A stretch of 64,000 nucleotides of DNA from Cryptomeria japonica (lineage: Eukaryota; Streptophyta; Pinopsida; Cupressales; Cupressaceae), in NCBI RefSeq assembly GCF_030272615.1, contig NC_081409.1:471936573-472000572 (forward strand). Direction: 5' to 3'. Both the position numbers and the translations under genes were made by a program. Below, in pieces: positions 35,158 through 47,089 of this stretch. Below the pieces are notes generated by a model. It was not told where the DNA came from, made no database searches, and was given only the letters and a program-made list of their open reading frames with translations. Each line of letters begins with the position of its first letter. The first letter of the stretch is position 1.

Positions 35158-36647
35158 TGTTGGTTCCCAAAACCACAGATTGGAAAACCCAAAGACTTTC
35201 CAAATCCTCAAGCAGTCTAATCAGCCTTGGCCAATGAATAGGGATAGTCAAAGACTAAATCCCTCTACACTTTAGGCTCCACTAAACCGAGGTGGGTGTA
35301 CCTCACACTCTCAAGCACAAAAGAGATCATTTAAAGTGGATTTAAGCCTTTTAGCAAATTACAAGCTGGCAAATTATTGTCTGCAATTATGCTTTATTAT
35401 GTGCTTTAACTGAATGCTTTGAAAAGAAATGATTGTGAATGTATATTGAAAATGAGATTTCTTTCAGGACCTAAAAGACATATGCATAGATCAGTTCATA
35501 TAGGATTTGGGAAGAATGTTTTTCTGTCAAGGACCTTGAATGCATATAGATCAAAACCTTGAAAAATCAATAACAGGCGAGTGCCTCTATCTAAGGATAT
35601 ATATGACACTTTGTGGACAGAATATCTTATCAACTCAAGAGACAATTTCTCATCAACTATGAAGGTTCAATATGTGTTACACAAACAATAAGAACTCAAT
35701 CTTCCACCTAATGCAACATCATGTGATTCACATCATAGCAAATCTATAAACAGATTTATCAAGAGGACAAAGATAACTCATCAACACAAAAGTGTACACA
35801 ATATTTGGAAAAAGAGACATTGAACCTTGTATATTAACCTTTTGGAAATAATTGCATACATAAGCTGCACTTGTAAATATTTCATTACAAATTGCTTGCA
35901 CAAAATGATACTTCTTCTTCCTATAGACTTCTCTAATACAAAATGATATTCAATCCTTACAGCATTATGTTGTTCTTATGACTCCCCCCTCCCATATCTA
36001 CATTTTTTAACCACTTATATATGTGGTTGAATGGGCACCATACCCTTTTTGGGGTGAAAAGTCACCATTTTACATTAAAATTAACAAAACCCTTTGAAAT
36101 TAATATGCAAACTAGTTAGTCAATAACCTTACTTTAAGCTATCTTTCGGGTTTTTGTTTGGTCGGCTACTTTAAACTTCAAATAAGAATCTGAAAATTTT
36201 TGTGGTGGTAGGAAACATCCACTTCTAAAATGGGTCTTCATTAGTTCTGATATTTGCATATATTTTCATTCCAAGTCGACATCTTCTTTCATGAAGGTCG
36301 AAATAATAGGTTTTTCAACCTTCTTACAGTCTTCTATATGGCCTACAGCCAAAAACACATTGTACAGATCTAATATTTTTACTGGAAATTAGAAACTTGA
36401 TTTTTTGAAATGGGTATTTCTTATATTTTCATGTTTCATTCATTTTAATTCTCTATTCATATCATCTTTAATACAAATCAACAACACTAGTCTTTCATGG
36501 GGTCCATTGGAATTAATTTATTCATATCCTCCTTTTTACTCTAGTTGTTCAAATCAGTAATCATCCATTATGTGTCATTTCCATGAAGTGACCACCATTT
36601 TTAATAGTAGGGTGCTTGAAATTATTTGGAAATTTGAAGCCCCAACA
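35158..36647 (-). repeat. 5' LTR of the 31538-36647 element
   Basis: The longer copy, 1490 bp, with intact TG...CA ends. It contains the 281-bp block missing from the 3' LTR. Confidence 0.9.
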
Positions 36648-36652
36648 CACGT

Positions 36653-36917
36653 CACACAGGTTTCCTAGATTGACATATCCTGACGAGCTAGAGCCAGCCT
36701 TTGACAAGGATGATGAGAGACCATGATGTAGGGCTCTGAGACGGCCAAGGATGGAGGGGGGAGAGGAGGTGAGGATGGAGGAGGAGATGATTGAGATGGA
36801 GGGGATGGAGGAGATGGAGATGGAGGAGGATATTATGGCAGAGGGGATGGAGATGGAGGATATAATGATGGAGGAGATGGAGATGGAGGAGTCAGTGGTG
36901 CAGTGGAAGTGGCATTG
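36653..36917 (+). pseudogene. PMD antisense ORF, C-terminal tail with Gly/Asp repeats
   Basis: This continues the PMD frame after the inserted element: HRFPRLTYPDELEPAFD, a stop, and then a GGAGATGGA-type minisatellite (36753-36895) coding for Gly/Asp/Glu repeats, a common tail of transposon-borne PMD proteins. It ends where the opposing integrase begins. Confidence 0.7.
36753..36895 (+). repeat. GGAGATGGA minisatellite
   Basis: Imperfect tandem copies of GGAGATGGAGATGGAGGA over about 140 bp. Confidence 0.85.
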
Positions 36918-37290
36918 GTGAGTGACATTGCTTCAATCCACTTTGTGAAATACTCAATAGTTGTGAGTATAAACGTGTAACCATTTAAAAAAGGTGGATG
37001 AATTTCCCTACTAGATCCAAACCCCATTGGCAAAATGGCCTTAATGTTACCAAAGCATGAAGCTCTTTTGCTAGTGCGTGTATGAGATCTTCATGGATCT
37101 GACATTGTTTGCACTTTTTGACGAAGTGAAAAGAATCTCTCTCCATATTAGGCCAATAGTAACCCAATTGTATGAGTTTCTTCAAAAGAGTAAGACCACT
37201 CGAATGAGTACAACAAATGTCGTTATGGACTTCATTTAAAGCCTTCTCAAATTCCTCCTATTGAAGTCATCTAAGGAGAGTACCATCTAG
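36918..37290 (-). pseudogene. Tat integrase, truncated in the catalytic core
   Basis: The zinc-binding N-terminus (GYYWPNMERDSFHFVKKCKQC near 37110-37165) is followed by the first catalytic Asp in WGLDLVGKF near 36990, then FILTTIEYFTKWIEAMS to 36925. The second Asp and the Glu of the D,D-35-E triad and the whole C-terminus are missing. The sequence runs straight into the PMD tail, so a deletion removed the 3' end of pol. One frameshift lies near 37015. Confidence 0.85.
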
Positions 37291-37455
37291 ACCTCGTCTA
37301 TATAGAGTATCTGCAACAAGGGTGTAATGAGTAGATTGTCAAATGAAATTTTGTTTTTGATTCCTTGATAGGTCAGGAGGAAGGACACTCGCTTTCAAGT
37401 AGGTGTAAATTTGGCCATAACGAGAGGAATCGTATCCTACTAGGTGACATGTGAT

Positions 37456-37911
37456 CTAGGAATCGGGATAATCATAGGTAGGGTGAAACATTTCTTCCAC
37501 CCGGAATTCATAACAATCTTGGTTTTCTTGTGTCTGGAGTAAGGAGGCGATTGTAGCCATGTCATCAGCTGCTTTGTTGTCATTCCTCAGAATCTTCTCA
37601 AAAGAAATATCCACAAAGTAATTTCTAAAATCATCAACCATCTTCTTGTAAGGCATTAATTTGTCATCTTTAGTTTGGTACTCATCATTGACTTGATTGA
37701 TGACTAGCCGAGAATCTCCAAAAACTTGCAAATGTGTGATATTCCATTCTATAGCCATCTTGATTCCTAAGACTAGTGCCTCATATTCTTCCATATTATT
37801 GGTGCAATGGAAATTCAATTTGTATGCTTTTGGGATGGTATGGCCTTGAGGTGTGATAAATAGAAAACATGCCCCCGATCCATGATGTGTGTAAGAGCCA
37901 TCAAAATACAA
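37456..37911 (-). pseudogene. Tat-type second RNase H (aRNH)
   Basis: An archaeal-like/plant-type RNase H lying between RT-RNase H and integrase, a hallmark of the Tat lineage. All four acidic positions are seen: MYFDGSY (37906), MEEYEAL (37790), VFGDSRL (37720) and KAADDMA (37570). The domain is one open frame of 151 codons. Confidence 0.85.
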
Positions 37912-38089
37912 CTGTCATGTTTACTTAATAATTGTGAGAACGTCGGCATCTGGAAATTCAATATGTATTGGGTGATCATCCCAGAGTGGTGATTCTGTTA
38001 ATTGGTTAGCAATCACTTGTCCTTTTATATCTTTTCTATCAATATACTCAATGTCAAACTCGCTCAGGATCATTACCCATTTTGCCAAT

Positions 38090-39305
38090 TACCTGTTAAG
38101 GCTACCTTGCTAAGAAGATATTTCAATGGATCAATTTTGGCTATCAACTTCACTGAATGGGTTAGCATATAATGTCTTATCTTCTGGGATGCGAACACTA
38201 CCGCTAAGCATGCATTGTCGATAGATGAGTAGTTGATCTCATATCCTACTAAGGTCCAGCTGATATAGTAAATAGCTCATTCTTTCCCTTCATGATCCAA
38301 TTGTGCTAACGGAGCTCCTAATGATACATCAGTGGCTAATATATACAACAATACCAACTTGCCTTCAATTGGTAACATTAGGATAGGTGGGTTCATCAGA
38401 TATTCCTTTAATGCATGAAAGGCTTCTTCACATGTGTCATCCCATCTGAATGGAACATTTTTATGCAACAGATGTGTGAAAGGATGACATTTATCAGCTA
38501 GTTGGGATATGAACCTTTTAATGGACTAAAGTCTTCCTTGGAGTGATCTTAGCTGACTGATGTTTTTGGGTGATTCTATTTCCATGATTGATTTAACTTT
38601 ATCTGGATCTACTTCAATGCCTCATGCTAAAACAATAAATCCTAGAAGCTTGCCCGATGTGACACCAAATGCACATTTCTTTGGATTTAGCCTTAGCTTG
38701 TATTTCAATAAGTGATCAAAGATCTTTGCTAAGACTTCTAGATGTGCTTCTCTAGTATGTGACTTAGCCAATAAATAATTAACATAATCTTCCATGAAGG
38801 TATGCATCATATCATGAAAAATTGCTATCATTACTCCTTGGTAGGTAGCTCCTGCACTCTTGAGTCTAAAAGGCATTACATTCTAGCAAAAAGTACCCCA
38901 TGGACATGTGAAGGTTGTCTTCTCTTGATATTTTGGTGCTATTTTGATTTGGTTATAGCCTAAGAAACTATCCATGAGAGAGAACATTGTGTGTCCAGCT
39001 GTCAAATCCACAATAATATCTATATTAGGAAAAGGAAAATCATCTTTAGGATACGCCTTATTGAGATCTCTAAAGTCTGTGCATACCCTGATACTTTTGT
39101 CTAGTTTAGAAATAGGAACTATATTGGATACCCATTCTAGATATGCTAAGGGTTTGATAAACCCTACATCTAGAAATTTCTTCAATTCTGCTTTAACCAA
39201 TAAGGCTATATGAGGATGCATCTTTCTTAGCTTTTCCTTTACTGGTTCTACTCCAGGAGGCACATTTAAGTGATGCATGATAAGATCAGGATCCGATCCT
39301 GGCAT
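38090..39305 (-). pseudogene. Tat reverse transcriptase and RNase H
   Basis: RT blocks: KAELKKFLDVGFIKP near 39190, VCTDFRDLNKAYPKDDFP near 39075, FSLMDSFLGYNQIKIAPK near 38970 and MPFRLKSAGATYQ near 38865. The catalytic Y-V-D-D box is changed to DYVNYLL near 38785, so this copy is dead even apart from its stops. The connection and first RNase H follow: FRWDDTCEEAFHALKEYL near 38440, LVGYEINYSSIDNACLAV near 38210 and KLIAKIDPLKYLLSK near 38120. Stops lie at 38883 and near 38625 and 38530. Confidence 0.88.
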
Positions 39306-40378
39306 ATCTATGAATGACCATCCAAAATTGATTTTCTTTTCTTTGAAAAATGCAATATAGTTATGTTTCTCTTGCTCTAATAATGATGTTGCTAGATGTA
39401 AAATCTTTAGTTGATCTGGTGTTCCAATATTGACTACTTCAGTTGGCTCAATCAGTATCGAAGATATTTCTTACAAATACCCGGGTAAAGTATCAAATCT
39501 CCCATTCTCTGGCACCTCAAAGAGAATTTCACCATCAAATACATCCTTTATTTTTACTTTTCCTTGATCTAATATTTCCATTAACTAGTTTTCAGCATTA
39601 GATCTGATATTTTTCTTTTCTTTTCACTTTTGCGATTGAGAGATTTGGCACCCCCTCGAGTAGAAGATGTGTTACTGGATTCACTAGTGGAAATTTTTTT
39701 AGGTTCAACTACGTTGAGGTATAAGGAAATGGCATGATCATTAGGGAAGTTTTCTATCTCAGTGGGTCCCTCATTGTCCCAATCAATAAGCTCGGGATAT
39801 AATAATTGTAAAGGATCGTCAGATTGTTGTGTGTCAAGAGAACTAAGGGTCATCATGGAGACATCTAAGTCTTCAATGACTATTTCTAAGTCCAAGATGT
39901 TACTTTCCTCAAAAATGACCTCTAGAAAGTAGTTCTCGATCCTCCTCAGTGGGGTCAAAATCGATATATTGGAGTTCCCATTCAAGTGGCCTATACTCTA
40001 ATGTTTGCCCTTCATACAAGTGGACTACATCAATGTCAACATCTTTTACATGACATGAATCTTTAGAAGGATGCTCAGAGTGATATGAATCCCATTCCCA
40101 TTCATTGGAATCTATTTCACTAGAAGCTTGTAACTTGAAGATTTTCTCATATAAATTGTGAGTGGCTTCTTCTCGCTTTTTAGCAAGCTCCTCTTGTCTT
40201 CTTTCCTCTACTTCTTCTTGTTTCCTGCAAGTCTCTTCTTATTGTTGTTGTTTATGAATAACCTCTTCTTTATGTTTATGGATAGCTTCCTCTTATTGCT
40301 TATGTGCAGCTTCTTCTCTCTCAATGGCAAGTTCTTCTTGATGTCGTTCATATTCTTCCTCTTGTTGACTGTGAGATG
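39306..40378 (-). pseudogene. Tat protease-RT linker, acidic and Glu-rich
   Basis: Acidic, Ser/Asp-rich segment (39581-39985, ends SEKKRKISDLMLKTS) preceded by a Glu/Gln/Lys-rich repeat-like stretch (40150-40378, EEEYERHQEELAIEREEAA). It corresponds to 58900-60500 in the second Tat element, where it is duplicated. The frame continues at 41895 once the solo LTR is removed. Confidence 0.6.
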
Positions 40379-41894
40379 TGATAATCTTAGAGGATCTGGT
40401 TAATACTGAGAGGGGGGGTGAATCAGTATTAATAATAATTACAAACTTAAAACTTGAACTTATAAAACTTCTTCAAATCAAACATAAACCAATAATAAAC
40501 TCTTTACCATTATCGATAATCACTTATAACCAACTCTTAAACCGGTTTATCAAAACAACTCATTAAGTGTTCATCAATATGCATAAACTGAAAGTAAAAC
40601 ATAATAGCACATAAAAACATTCATTGTATGAACACCATGTTTTTCACATGGAAACCCATATAGGGAAAAACCACGGTGGCAATTGGTACCCACAAAAATT
40701 ATGCACTCTTTCGGAATGCGCCCTATCAGGAGCCTAGCTTGATTAGAAGCTTACAATGATGCCCTGTTAGGAGCAGACCCTGTTAGGAGTCGTCTGGCTA
40801 AGGGATTTAGATGATGAGCCTTGTTAGGATCTTTTACCTATTAGGATCAACCTCGCAAGAGGATTTAACACTCTAATATAGAGTTACCCAGTTAAGAGAT
40901 TTACAATGTAAGGCCTGTCAGGACCTACCCGGTTAAGGGATTTTGACTGCTGCAATTGTTAGATAACAACAATGAATGATCTGGGTATAGCACTTAATTG
41001 CTTTCTTGATTAGATCCAATTAAGCTCCAAATCTGCTACTCTCTGGCAAATCTCATACTCTGGTTCAGCTTCACAATTTTCTCAAAACCACTGATGCAAC
41101 AAACATCAACTGTACCAACATAAGTAACCTTTTCAACTTAGTCAGTTACAAAACCCTAAGAGTTACAACATAGATCATCACAGATCTTTTACAACTCATT
41201 ATAGATCATCATTGATCATCATATGGATCATTACAATCAATTAAAACTGTTGAATGATCATCGCATCTCGATCTGATACAAAGTCAAACCCTTAGAACAC
41301 TCTACTAAGCACTTTACATATTCCCAAGAAATTTGCTCTCCAAACGTGCCAAAACATCTTTCAAACACTTCACACGATTTGTGCCACATCATCACCAACA
41401 TTTGAACTTGATGTAGATCACCGCCAAACCAAAAATCATTACTGGTTAAGAGAATTCTTTACCGGTCCTTAAACCCTTCTTAAACCCTAGCAAAAATACA
41501 ACAGAAAACATAAACATAATTTTTGATAACCAAAACATGATCCGGTTCCAGTTAGATATATATTACAATGATAAAAGTTCACATTCCAAACCGCAAAACA
41601 TCAATCATCACCAATCACCAGATCAAATCAAAACATTCATTGTTTACCGATTAAGGTCCTAATTCTAGTTCACTGTCTATAATAACAGTAAGGCATTTCC
41701 GGTAGACCAAAAAGACTTAGATGATAAAATACATCATAGTAAACATTAGTTGCCATCAATAACAACATAAATAAATGATCATGTTCATCTGATCATGCAA
41801 TCTCAATCTCTTCATCACAGTGTCATCACAAACAGTCCTTTACCGGTTCAGTCACCATTCTTGATCTGCATCAGTTATGCCAATCATGCCAACA
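40379..41894 (-). mobile_element. Solo Copia LTR in the Tat pol region
   Basis: 1516 bp, TG...CA, with a perfect duplication AGATG at 40374-40378 and 41895-41899. On the minus strand it begins TGTTGGCATGATTGGC and ends ...AAGATTATCA. The C-tract hairpin near its end has perfect 10-bp arms (40400-40409 and 40423-40432). Confidence 0.92.
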
Positions 41895-42452
41895 AGATGT
41901 TCCTTCTTGTTGTGGATTTATATTAACATGTCTGAAACCTAATCCTAATTTATCCTTAGGAAGTTGAGAAGGAGGTTGTATTGGTTCTGAGATACCTTCT
42001 TTTCTTTTGCCCACAGGACCACTGCTACTGTATCCCATCTTTCTCATGATATCATATCCTTTTCCATATTGGTCTATTGGGATACTGACATTATTGACTT
42101 TTGATTGGGATTCTACCTCATCTTTGTATAACCATTGCAAAACATCCTTGTCAACGGTCTCCTCAGTTAAGGTAGCGGATTTGACAAATGATCCATCAAA
42201 AATTTTAATTGGTTTTGAGACAGGTTGTTGTTTTGAATTTGATGATTTGCCATATGATCTTGGAGAGATTGGTAGGTTTGGTAGTGAATATTCACCTAGA
42301 CATTTGTCTTTCAATTGTACCTTTCTCTCAAAGCTTGATAAGATTGAAGCAAATGTCTTTTCCTTAAGCAGTGTACTAGAAGAGGATGCTTCTCTATTAT
42401 GTGAAACAATAATCTCTTGAACTGGTTTCAAGTTACTACAATATTGAAACAT
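41895..42452 (-). pseudogene. G-patch-like segment of Tat polyprotein
   Basis: Ser/Lys-rich leader (42200-42450), then YGKGYDIMRKMGYSSSG...GKRKEGISEPI...KLGLGFR at 41920-42070, with the Gly spacing of a G-patch motif. The same arrangement occurs in the second Tat element near 60540-60690. G-patch motifs bind RNA or helicases, and one is attached to the protease of betaretroviruses, so a role next to protease is plausible. Confidence 0.6.
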
Positions 42453-42701
42453 ATTTGAATCTGTTAGGATGGTGATCTCTTCTCTATTATAGGGAAATTT
42501 GAGTCATGGGTGGTAATTTGAAGGAATAGCTTGCATTTCGTGGATCCATGGTCTGCCTAGGAGTATGTTGTAAGAGAAATTAATGTCCAGTACTTGACAT
42601 ACTGTATCTTTTTGTGTTGGTCCAACTCTGATTGGCAACACTACAATCCCTTCGGAGGAATGCTCTTCTTCAACATATGCTTTGATTGTTATCTTTTTTC
42701 A
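42453..42701 (-). pseudogene. Tat aspartic protease, C-terminal half
   Basis: SSEGIVVLPIRVGPTQKD near 42640 and NILLGRPWIHEMQAIPS near 42545, the conserved end of Tat retropepsin. The catalytic Asp end is lost at the break at 42701. Confidence 0.8.
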
Positions 42702-43637
42702 AGGATGTTACCCTATTATTTTGTCAATATTCAAAATCCTACCTTTGGTAAAATAAGCATAATTAATGTTGCCTCCCCAAATTCGGCATGTTTCGTTCCT
42801 ATTTGTGTAGCGGTCTTACTTGTCTTGTTTCAGTGAATCTATATGTTGAACCCGTGTCTCGCTTCAGAGTTCAAAGTTCATCTGGTGCCTTTGTGTGTCT
42901 CACGGCTTTGTTTGTTGTTAAGGGGCAAGCATAAGTATGTTAAGTCTGTTTTGAACTTGAACCATTGAACCCTTCTTGTCCAGTTCAAGGTTCGAGGTTC
43001 ATCTTTGTGTTCGTCTAAAAGTCTTTGCTCGTTCCTAGTTTAGTTTTGTGTTGAGCCGTGAGGTGGTATTTTATACTTCAAGTCCTCTTCATTATTGTTC
43101 TCTCATGTTGAACTTGAACCGTCAAACTTTTTGTTAAATGATTCACGGTTCAGATTTCATTGTAAGTTGGCTCTAGAAATATAACAAGGCAGGGCAAGTT
43201 AATGAAAGGTGGCACGGAAAAAGGAATATTCCGAGCATGTCAAGTTTGAAAATACTAGTTATGGAAAGTAATCATGAAAGCTTGAGCTACTTGTGTGGAA
43301 GTGATTTTTAATAAAAGCGGTCATCAAAATCCCATCAAATCAGGAGTTCCTTCACATGATTGTATGAGTTGTTAAGAAGCATGCATAAGTTTTGTATAGA
43401 TTTTCTTACCTTTAATATGCAAACCCTTCAGTTGTAATTTAGTAGCTACTTATTGTTGGAGAAGCGAAGGGTGTTGAAGGTAATTATATCTCCATACTTT
43501 TGAGGGTTGCAGAGATTTCATGATAGCAACAAGTGATTTTTTATTATCCCTTTCCTGCTGTGTTACTTGCTCGGAAAGCTATTGTAGTGAAATCCTTTGT
43601 TTTGGGTAGATTTTTATCCTTGTTTTGAAATTGATTT
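42702..43637 (+). other. Leader-like region after the break
   Basis: No ORF of interest. It contains several diverged copies of a GAACTTGAACC...GGTTC block (about 42860-43160). The homology to Tat ends exactly at its left edge. It probably belongs to the unit that encodes 43638-46070. Confidence 0.4.
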
Positions 43638-46070
43638 ATGAATGTAAGAGAGACTATAATGAGGTTGACCTTGCCAAAACTTGGTCGTACATCATGTTTA
43701 GTGAGTACACTTCAAGAGCTGGAAGACACTTCTTTGGCTCAAGCTCACTTGGTAGATTTTATGGAGAGAGTAGAAAACCCATATGGTAATTCAATGATGG
43801 GAAAGATTGTTAAGAGTGGGTTGATTGAAGCTGTTGCATTCCCTACGGCTGCCCCTTGTCTGAAACTAGTTATGGAATGCATGAGTAGATATGATGCGGA
43901 TAATAGATGTATTAGAACCAGTAGTGGTGAGGTGTTGGTGAAAATATACAAGGAAACAGTGATGGCTGCCATGGGCATTCCCCATAAGGATTCATATGAG
44001 GACTGGTCCATTGGTACTTCATATGCATTTTTCTCTAAGAAAAGGGTATCTACAAGAGCGTCATTGCCAGGAATTGGCTCCTTAAGTTACAAAAAGGAGG
44101 TTCTAGGTTACCCAGACCTCTCACAAGAGAGCATTTCATAACAGAGGTGTGAGATATTGTAATTTTGTTGAATAGACTTAAAGGGAATGCATATACCTAC
44201 TACTGAGAAGACTAAATGTATTTTTATATTCAAGTATTGCTGGCTGCTGAAAAATATCTAGACTGGGCACAGGTTATCACAGACAGACTCCATGAGGGTC
44301 TGCATAATTTTGTCAATATGACCAGTTTCCATATGTCTTCTTAGTTTCCATATGTCTTCTTATCTATTTTATATTCTTTCTTGTACCAGAGAATGGCAAG
44401 GGTTGCATCATGAACCCTAGATCAATGGCATGAAAGTGTATGAGTATCACCCACACTTGCCACAACAGAAGTACGCTGAGAATTTTACAAGATGGAATGA
44501 TGTCTTTGTAGGCATACTTGTCTTTGATATTGCAGGTGCTAGAGGACGAAAGGCCAAAGAAGTTGGAAGTAAAAGGTCAAAGAAATATCCATTGAATCCC
44601 TTGCCAATTTGAGTCACACGCTCTAAGAGAAAAAAGGAAAGCGGGAAACCTATGGTGGATCATATTGTTGTTGACCTAGACTCAAGCGAGGAGACTCAAG
44701 TAACCATGGATGAACAAGTGCCAAATGATCCCCCAGTTCAAGATATGAACAAGGAAAGAGAACCTGAAGAATATCATGACCCAATAGGCACCATGATCAT
44801 TGTTGGTCCTCCTAGCTATCAGACGCCTCCACCCAAAGTTTCCTCTAGTGCTCCCAGATAGCTAGAGGCTTCTATTAGCAAAAAACCCAGTGTGGTTCCC
44901 ATCACCATTCCCATTGAAGACATGGTTAGCAAATGCCTTGGGAAAACATCTAAGTCCAAAAATCTTAAGATAGAGGCTATGATAGATATTGATTATGACA
45001 TAGGGAACTGGGTAGCAGAAGTGGCTAGGCCCATCTCAGATAAAGATGCAGGAAATGCCACTAAAAAAGATTATGTTGTTGAAAAGGTTGATCTCAGAGT
45101 TGCTTCAAGGTCTGCAGACGCCAAGAATTTGGAGTCCTCCACCAAAAGGATGATATCCAGAACTTGGAAGGATGAAAAGGACAAACAAGAGTTGAAGCAA
45201 ATTGTCAGACAGATGGCGGAATATATTAATACCATACCTAGCTTGAACCCCCAGCCTCTGTCACAAATGTTATTCTTTTTATCCGAAATCACCAATGAAC
45301 CTGAAGCTATTAGATCAAGTTCAAAGGAAGCGCATGATAGCTGAAATTTTTTATAAATGGCTTGATTTCATAGCACAGCAAGGCACATATTACATTGATA
45401 ATCTAATAAAAAGTGTTTGGGGATGTCGTGGCTGTAAGTAAGGAGCTTGAATTTGAAGCCTTAGCATGGGAGAAAGAAAAGAATAAATGGGTAGCAGTAT
45501 TGACACAAATGAATGATGTGCAAAAGTTTGGAGTTATGAAATTTCTTGTTGAGAAGCCTGTGGATGGTTTAGATGATAATGTGTTGTATGTGGAAAAGAA
45601 AAATATTGAATGGAGGAACCCAATCATCAAACAAGGCTATGAAGAGTCCATCAAATTGATTAAGGATTTAAAAGAGCTCGTTAACATAATGCAAAAAGAT
45701 CTAAAGTGCATTGATATACAGCTTTTGAAGGATGATGGATAGACTATCGAAGATGCAGTGGAAATGATCAAAGCCTTCAAGGAAAGAGTGCAGCTCGTCA
45801 AAGAGACAAAATCCCTAACTACTGATGATTTCTCTCAAATAGAGAGGATTGATTCCATGTTCACAGTTTGTTTTGATCATCTGGAAGCACATAAGATAAA
45901 AGTCTTGCAAGTAAGCAAGGACAAAGAGGTCTGGAAACAATGCATTATACATATTGGGCTTCCTCATTATCAGCTTGTCCTCAACTTCTCAATGACACAT
46001 TTGGAGTGGCAGAACATACGTGGCACCTCAACAAAGTAGGATAAGAAAGAAGATTCTTTGGCTATGTCAG
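43638..46070 (+). pseudogene. Second non-pol ORF, Ty3-associated
   Basis: Pieces: 43638-44141 (globular; SSGEVLVKIYKETVMAAMGIP near 43920), a decayed stretch, 44430-44861 (basic, then acidic and Pro-rich), 44892-45344 (Lys-rich) and 45413-46039 (Leu/Lys/Glu-rich, probably coiled coil), with stops between and a frameshift near 45350. The order globular, basic, acidic, coiled coil is that of the ORF at 2079-5201, although the sequences are too diverged for me to align fully. No enzyme motif. It is followed by a probable LTR. Retroelement-borne, function unknown. Confidence 0.5.
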
Positions 46071-46077
46071 AATCTTG

Positions 46078-46919
46078 ATCATGCCACCAATGAATTGTCA
46101 CCTTATTCGTGGCTCTTGGCCAGTTATTTTTTTTATTTATGTTAGTTATAGGTAGGACAGTTTCTTTAACTCTTGAATAGAGTTAAAATTTGATTCTGGT
46201 TACTTTTCAAAACCTATAATCTTGGAGGCTATTTCTGTAACTAAGGAAGTTATTTTCAAAGGTGTGAAAAACTTTCAGATGGATTAGCATACTTTGTTTT
46301 CTTTCAATATGTTATGGATTTTCAATGAAGAAATTTTATCTGTGAATGAAATGATACATTTTCTGCCATCTTCAAATCTGAGTGTTTGAATGTGAAAGTG
46401 GATCTTTGTTGGGATTTATTTTATGTGCAGAATTGTTTTTCTTCTTGATTATTCATTTATTTATATGAGTAAAGAAGTTTGTGAATGATTCTACCTCATA
46501 AAATATGTTGTTATTTGTTTGCTTGGGCATTTTGTTCCCCCTTGTCCTTTCAGGCATGAGAGAGACTCGATCAGAGTCCAGGATATTTTGATTTTGTTAG
46601 AAAGGGTATGTTCATAAAATGGAATTCATTTGATTGTGAAGTCTATGAGATTTGTCTATATAAGTATTTATCTTTAGCAGCATTCATATTGTGTTGATGA
46701 ATGAATGTGTAATGCCTTTCTTTCTTTCTAGTTAAAAGTGGAATCAATGTTTAGTTTGTGTTTAAAATTTCATTGAATATCATAGGGGAGTTATACCCTT
46801 ATGCAAAGGGTAAACCAATAATCAGTTCACCCAACTGTTGGTTTCTTTTTCTTTTCAATGAGGGCATGCATGAGTCATTCACTACAAATTTAAAGAAGGG
46901 AAAAACTTGTTAACCAGTA
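46078..46919 (+). repeat. Probable Ty3 LTR
   Basis: Ends ...TTGTTAACCA just before a primer-binding site, with a TATA box (TATATAAG, 46657-46664). The left edge is a guess, because no second copy is in the window. It seems to serve as 3' LTR to the ORF at its left and 5' LTR to the gag at its right, as in a head-to-tail or recombined arrangement. Confidence 0.45.
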
Positions 46920-46925
46920 GATTTT

Positions 46926-46944
46926 TGGCGACTCTACTAGGGAG
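46926..46944 (+). promoter_or_regulatory. Ty3 primer-binding site
   Basis: TGGCGACTCTACTAGGGAG, differing by two bases from the priming site of the 31538-36647 element. Confidence 0.75.
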
Positions 46945-47089
46945 TTGAATATCAATATTAGTCGCCTGATCATAGGATCTATAGGGATGGCTTGTGAATT
47001 ATCTCTGGCTTTTTTTTGCTTTACGAAAATTGTGAATTGTGAACAGACTGGAGCCAAGAAGATACACTAGGTCCTAGAGGTGTGAGGGG

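Larger units (their letters stand above)
31538..36647 (-). mobile_element. Non-autonomous Ty3-type element inside the PMD ORF
   Basis: Flanked by CATGT (31533-31537) and CACGT (36648-36652), a 5-bp duplication with one later change. Both LTRs start TGTTGGGGCTTC-like on the minus strand and end ...CAACA. The priming site TGGCGACTCTGCTGGGGAG lies two bases inside the 5' LTR. The interior of 2.4 kb encodes a Gag with the retrotransposon gag domain and a second ORF, but no protease, RT or integrase. It would depend on a related Ty3 element. Removing it with one duplication restores the PMD frame. Confidence 0.9.
28014..42701 (-). mobile_element. Tat-type Ty3 retrotransposon, 5' part missing, twice interrupted
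   Basis: From 3' to 5' on the minus strand: 3' LTR (28014-29033), polypurine tract, a 3' region with a convergent antisense plant-mobile-domain ORF, truncated integrase, Tat-type second RNase H, RT/RNase H, acidic linker, G-patch-like segment and protease. The homology stops abruptly at 42701, where plus-strand sequence of another kind begins, so gag and the 5' LTR are absent. It was later invaded by the element at 31538-36647 and the Copia LTR at 40379-41894. Second RNase H plus antisense ORF is the Tat layout. Confidence 0.82.
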
